A DNA stretch of 64,000 bases. It comes from Mucor racemosus (lineage: Eukaryota > Mucoromycota > Mucoromycetes > Mucorales > Mucoraceae). The notes under the pieces are model-generated. The model was not told where the DNA came from. It saw nothing but the letters and a program-made list of their open reading frames with translations, and made no database searches. Shown here in pieces: positions 59,880 through 64,000 of the stretch; the first letter of the stretch is position 1, and the number at the start of each line of letters is the position of its first letter. The translations under genes and the position numbers were made by a program. The DNA lies in assembly GCA_027405735.1 (NCBI GenBank), contig JAPEHQ010000003.1, positions 2,046,001-2,110,000 on the forward strand, read 5' to 3'.

Positions 59880-62197
59880 TTAGATGTGGAATAATTGGCT
59901 CATAAGAGGATCCATCAAGTGATCATCTTCAGTCTTGATGTAATCGCATTGCTCAAAATCAACACCGGCAGAAGGCAGTTGAATGGGCTCGGCATACAAT
60001 TCAAACATGGCAGTATCCTTGAAAAGTGTTTCATCTAATTGCTCGGTTTTAATGTAGGGAGAGGCTGCCAAATCAGATCCACCACTACTGCCACTGCTAA
60101 TACTAAGACGGCAAGAATCATGACCAGTTTCTACAAACAATGGATGTTGAGAACTGCCAAAGAGTAAATCATCAGATGTAGTAGGAATAGATAACATGAG
60201 TTCATTGATGGAAGCATTAGGAGACAAGAGCATGGATGAGTCAGATGTAGAAGGAGAATTACATGATTCAACCTTAGCAGTGTCCAAATAGAGAGAGGGG
60301 CTTGAGGTAGTAGCATCTTCGGGAGGAGAGAAACAATCATGGAAATCAAGAGAATCAGTAGTGCCACTGTAAAGAGATTCATCATCATCATTTTTATCAC
60401 CACGACCACCACGACGAACAACCTTTGCAGTAGTAAGTTCTTGTTGTTGAGCAGCAAGAGCAGCGACAGTTAAAGGAGTAGAAGAGGCAACAGTTTCAGT
60501 TTTGGCAGTTAACATATCAGTGTCAATGGAGAGACGATTAGGAGGACTAGTCATGCGAAGAGAATTCTTGCGAGGATTCAATTCAGGTAAGAATTTAGAG
60601 CGATAGACATCAAGAACACGTTGAAGTAAGTTTTTACGGTTAGCAAGTTGCTTGGGATTCAACCAGGCCAATTTCCATCCTAATTCATTACATTTAGCTT
60701 CTTCAATTTGACGTTGAGAGGCAAAAGGAGAAAGTGTATTGATTTCCATGGCACGAGGATAAACACAATTAGCCTTACGGAATTGAACATCAATAGCATC
60801 AAGAGAAACAGTTTCGACATTAATGCGGATACGGTTCTTGGATCCACCAACACCATCATCAATGGTAACAGTCTTGGGGAATTCAGTATTGGCGGGAGTA
60901 GCAGTGGTAACAGTAGATGTGGATGAGGCAGTGGTAGCGGAGTTTGTGTCGATATCGTTTTTGACAGATTTGACAGCTCTCTCTTCATCTTCGAGAAGCT
61001 CTTCTGATTCACGTTGCTTACGCTTACGAAGAGTACCCTTTAATAATTTTTCTTGGCGAGCAACACGACGAGAACGCATACTAGGATAACGATTACGATA
61101 AGAATCAACGGCACGTTGAATTAAACCACGCTTGCCAGCAATTTCGGTGGAATTAAGATGAGCGAGCTTCCAACCCAAGGTGTTACATTCAGTTTCATAA
61201 GCCCAACGGTTGCCTTTGTATTCATCGCGAGGGAGATTAGCACGAGGATAAACCTGCAAACAATAGATATCGTGGTTAGTTTTTTTTTTCTAGGAGAAAT
61301 AAAAGTTTGTAGGCAACCCCGCAAAAAGCTGGATTTGTATACGGAGAGAGGATTTAGGATGACAAACATTTGTTTATCATGCTGACCCCTTGCCTACAAT
61401 GTTAAACAGAAAAAAATCTGAAACTTACGCAATTTTCGCTCTTGAATTTATCATCCAAGACATCAAGATCGACTTGATCTACATCTGTACGAATGGAATA
61501 ACGACGTAAGACACGATGATGAGAATAGACAAAGCTAACCCATTCAACACCTTCACGAATTTCAGTACGAGGTTCATGATTAGGTACTACTGAACCAGCA
61601 GCAGCAGCGGCGGTAGATGAAGAAGCGGGATTGGCGGGAGTATTGGAGGAAGGAGATGTAGGTGTATTGTTGTTATTTGTAGAGGATTTTGAAGATGTTG
61701 AAGATATAGATGTAGTTGAAGCAACAGGAGATTTAACGGAAGTTGTTCCGGTAGCAAGTGGAGAAGATACAGGTGGCTTAGCATTGTTCGATGCAGATTT
61801 TACATTATTGTTGTTGTTGTTGGGTGAAGATGTATTGGCAGCAGTTGTAATACTATCAGCTAAAGCCTTTGCGATTTGAGCAGCTACCAAAGCCCAATCA
61901 TGATGTAAAGCAGAAGGATTTGCTGTTTGTGACATTGGGATTTGATTAGATGTGGTAACTATGGTAACAGAAATATGGATAAATATTTGACATTTGACAG
62001 ATTAAAAAGATAAAAAGGGTGTTCTCCTTTGAAAATTTACCATTCTGTGTTGTTTGCTTTTTGGTTTTGATTTTAGACAATGTCTTTTCGATTTCTTCAA
62101 GTTGAGATGATGTGAGAGCTTCTAATAATGATTCTGATTTCTCTGTAGGATGAAGTAAATCATTAACACATAATTGAAGATGTGAATTGGTTGTCAT
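59880..62197 (-). CDS. Fungal-specific protein with duplicated conserved domain (DUF8032-like)
   Basis: Exons 62197-62041, 61958-61429 and 61253-59880 join to 686 residues. After a Ser/Thr/Asn-rich N-terminal region comes a conserved module: GVEWVSFVYSHHRVLRRYSI, then DDKFKSENCVYPRANLPRDE, then ECNTLGWKLAHLNSTEIAGK with QRAVDSYRNRYPSMRSRRV, and a basic RKRKQRE patch. A second diverged copy follows about 150 residues later: FRKANCVYPRAMEINTL, KCNELGWKLAWLNPKQLANR, LLQRVLDVYRSKF. The C-terminal half is Ser/Thr-rich and acidic, like an activation region. I believe this is the fungal family catalogued as DUF8032, but the name is from memory. A nuclear regulatory role is inference from the basic patches and disorder. 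Confidence 0.72.
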
Positions 62198-63117
62198 TAT
62201 AAATATTTAATGAGATCTTTTGTAATGTAATAAACGCGTTTAGTTCAAAAGAAAAAGAGAAGGAAGAAATTCAAGAAATATAAAAAAAAAAAAAAAAAAA
62301 AAAAAAAGGACATGTTAGTTATATATAAAGGTTTCGATTAGAATATAGGAGATGGAAAAATTTTCATCTTAATTGAACTGCCGAGTGAAAAATGGAAAGA
62401 AGCTTCTTACTGGAGAAATCGTGAAAACCCCAGATGACGATATTTGTTTTATAAATCGCTTTAAAAAAGTGGTTTTCTCGATAAACCCCCCCAGGTTTCA
62501 AACGCAAATGGTTTTTAAATGTATCCCTATAAGATGGATTTACAGCTTACAATGTACATCTTCATTTTCATTTCTTCATACTACTTAAACTAGTGGTTAC
62601 ACTAATGTAGACTACTTTGATTTCATTTCAGTTTCTATTGGATATCACTGTTTATATTTTCCAAGATGGCAGATATTTTAAGACATTTTCCTTTGATAGG
62701 ATGACCGGAGTCATTATCATTTGTGAAGTTGTAATGGCTACTGAATAAGTAGGAAATGTTTCATAGGAATTTTTCCACTTTAGTTAACCCTTCAACTAAT
62801 CTTTTTTTGTAGTTTATATACTGAATCTCTACCTATTAGAATTTACCATTATGAAATAGAAAACACGCTAATTTTGTTTTGTTAAAATCGGCAAATCAAT
62901 AAGCATTTGTGCTACCAAAGATCCTAAAGCTATTTGGTACTACTGATTTAATAAAATACATGTTACCTAACAGATGGATCAATTTTGGATAAAAGTTTAT
63001 GTTCAATGCTGTGCATATTTTGACTCATTTTCACTTGTTTAATATATCTTTTTTTTTTTTATGAAAAAATTGCTGTTAACCATAAAAGCAACTCCATCCT
63101 ATTATACATTATTATAC

Positions 63118-63149
<32 letters not shown>

Positions 63150-63840
63150 CCGGAATGCCGATATGTTGAACTGTTCTAGCCCATTTTTTTCTGGTGAAAA
63201 TTGTACCATTCTGTTCTGTTCTGTTTATTTTGCTTTGAATTATGGTTTTCCGTTTCCAGGTTACACATTTGATTTCTCTTTTTTATATCAAATTGGCATG
63301 ATTTCTTGTTGCAAATCAATTTTTCAATGCATAAAATAGAATGAAATATGACGATTGCAGTCTTTTTCCTTGTATTTTTTTTTGGGGGGGGGGAGAGTAC
63401 TTTGCAACATTGGGATTAGATTACATCCAATTGTAAAATTTCAATTGCTCTACAGTCAGCATATTTTGTTTCTTCAAGGAAAACTTTAATTTAAACGGCT
63501 AATTAACCTAAAAAAAAAATCTTTGGAAAAAAGAAATAGGTTAAACGCAAAGTTCGATATTAACAAAATACACAACAAAAAGCATAAAAAAAAACATCTT
63601 AGTTCATCAGGTACCGTTAATAGAGTCAAAATATCAAATGTTTGATATCGAACTGATAGAAAATTACATCCATTTATTGAAACACAAACAAACACAATAA
63701 GCTCATGCTGGGACGGGATGTTATTTTAAATGATACAAGCAATTATGATTTATTTAGGGAACGGTTTAGGTTGCACAAGATAACCCACTCCTCGGATTTA
63801 TAGATATTAAATCACAAGGCTGTTGATATATCATTTTCAA
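62198..63840. other. Upstream intergenic region with simple repeats
   Basis: No gene recognised. It holds an A-run (62283-62307), a TA dinucleotide microsatellite (63123-63149) and a G-run (63384-63393). Short frames at 62373-62588 and 63061-63339 have no similarity that I can see. Confidence 0.5.
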
Positions 63841-64000
63841 TTAATAGCGAGGAGGAAATGGAGGAAATGGAGGGAAGGTAGGTGGGGGAGGAAAAGGAGG
63901 GAAGGTAGGTGGAGGGGGGAATGGGGGGAAAGGAGGGAATGGAGGAACAGTAACAGGTGGGAATGGAGGGAAAGTAGGTGGGAATAATGGACGACGTTGA
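63841..64000 (-). CDS. C-terminus of a Pro/Phe repeat protein (partial)
   Basis: The minus strand is open from the window edge to a TAA at 63843-63841. The 52 visible residues consist of PPFPP, PPTFPPF and similar units, ending PPFPPRY. There is a strong strand composition bias (G-rich on plus). Such tails occur in secreted or wall-associated fungal proteins, but nothing upstream is visible, so localisation is unknown. Confidence 0.55.
   Translation of the reverse strand, partial: QRRPLFPPTFPPFPPVTVPPFPPFPPFPPPPTFPPFPPPPTFPPFPPFPPRY

Noticed and set aside
60131..61012. Leu-rich minus-strand frames inside the duplicated-domain gene
   Set aside because: Out-of-frame shadows of its Ser/Thr/Pro-rich coding sequence.

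Overview
This is an AT-rich, intron-bearing stretch of a fungal chromosome, most likely from a Mucorales-type mould (Mucoromycota). The reasons are: short 50-75 bp introns with GTAAGT-like donors and TAG/CAG acceptors; a fungal polarity factor (Bud6); fungal Zn2Cys6, C2H2 and bHLH regulators rich in Gln/Asn tracts; and Crypton (GCR1_C-type) and Ty3/Gypsy remnants of a style common in Mucorales. No database search was possible, so the lineage is an inference.

Host genes lie at both ends and in two islands. Left end: bud6 (minus, runs off the window), a RING/coiled-coil protein (minus), the chaperonin subunit gene cct5 (plus), and a C2H2 regulator (plus) followed by a decayed SmD1-like copy. 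Middle island (23.3-29.6 kb): mitochondrial ribosomal protein uL16m (plus), a Zn2Cys6 regulator, an FSH1-type serine hydrolase and a zinc alcohol dehydrogenase (all minus). Right end (51.3-64 kb): an MscS-like channel with an EF hand, a bHLH factor, an unrecognised gene remnant, a protein with a duplicated fungal domain, and the C-terminus of a Pro-Phe-rich repeat protein. These are unrelated housekeeping and regulatory genes with separate promoters; I see no biosynthetic cluster.

The remainder is two transposon nests. In nest 1 (14.1-21.7 kb) a Crypton tyrosine-recombinase gene is split by a 4.4-kb element with CACTACGG-type inverted ends and a 3-bp GAA duplication. That element was later hit by three solo LTRs and a 149-bp hairpin element, and it carries a piece of a dynein intermediate chain gene. 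In nest 2 (31.9-47.9 kb) a Ty3/Gypsy element (LTR, gag, protease, reverse transcriptase) is split by 6.8 kb of DNA containing two more copies of the dynein-bearing repeat, a Tc1-type transposon and further LTRs. It is followed by a 5.4-kb CACTA-like element (CACCACGGCGAA ends, TAT duplication, subterminal repeats, decayed TNP2-like transposase) which itself contains a pogo-type MITE. A separate ~1.15-kb repeat family with no recognised function occurs five times across the window.

The most novel items are the dynein-fragment-carrying CACTA-like repeat, the related CACTA hairpin, the five-copy orphan repeat, and the divergent intronless SmD1 copy. Exon joins were inferred by hand from splice consensus and frame continuity.
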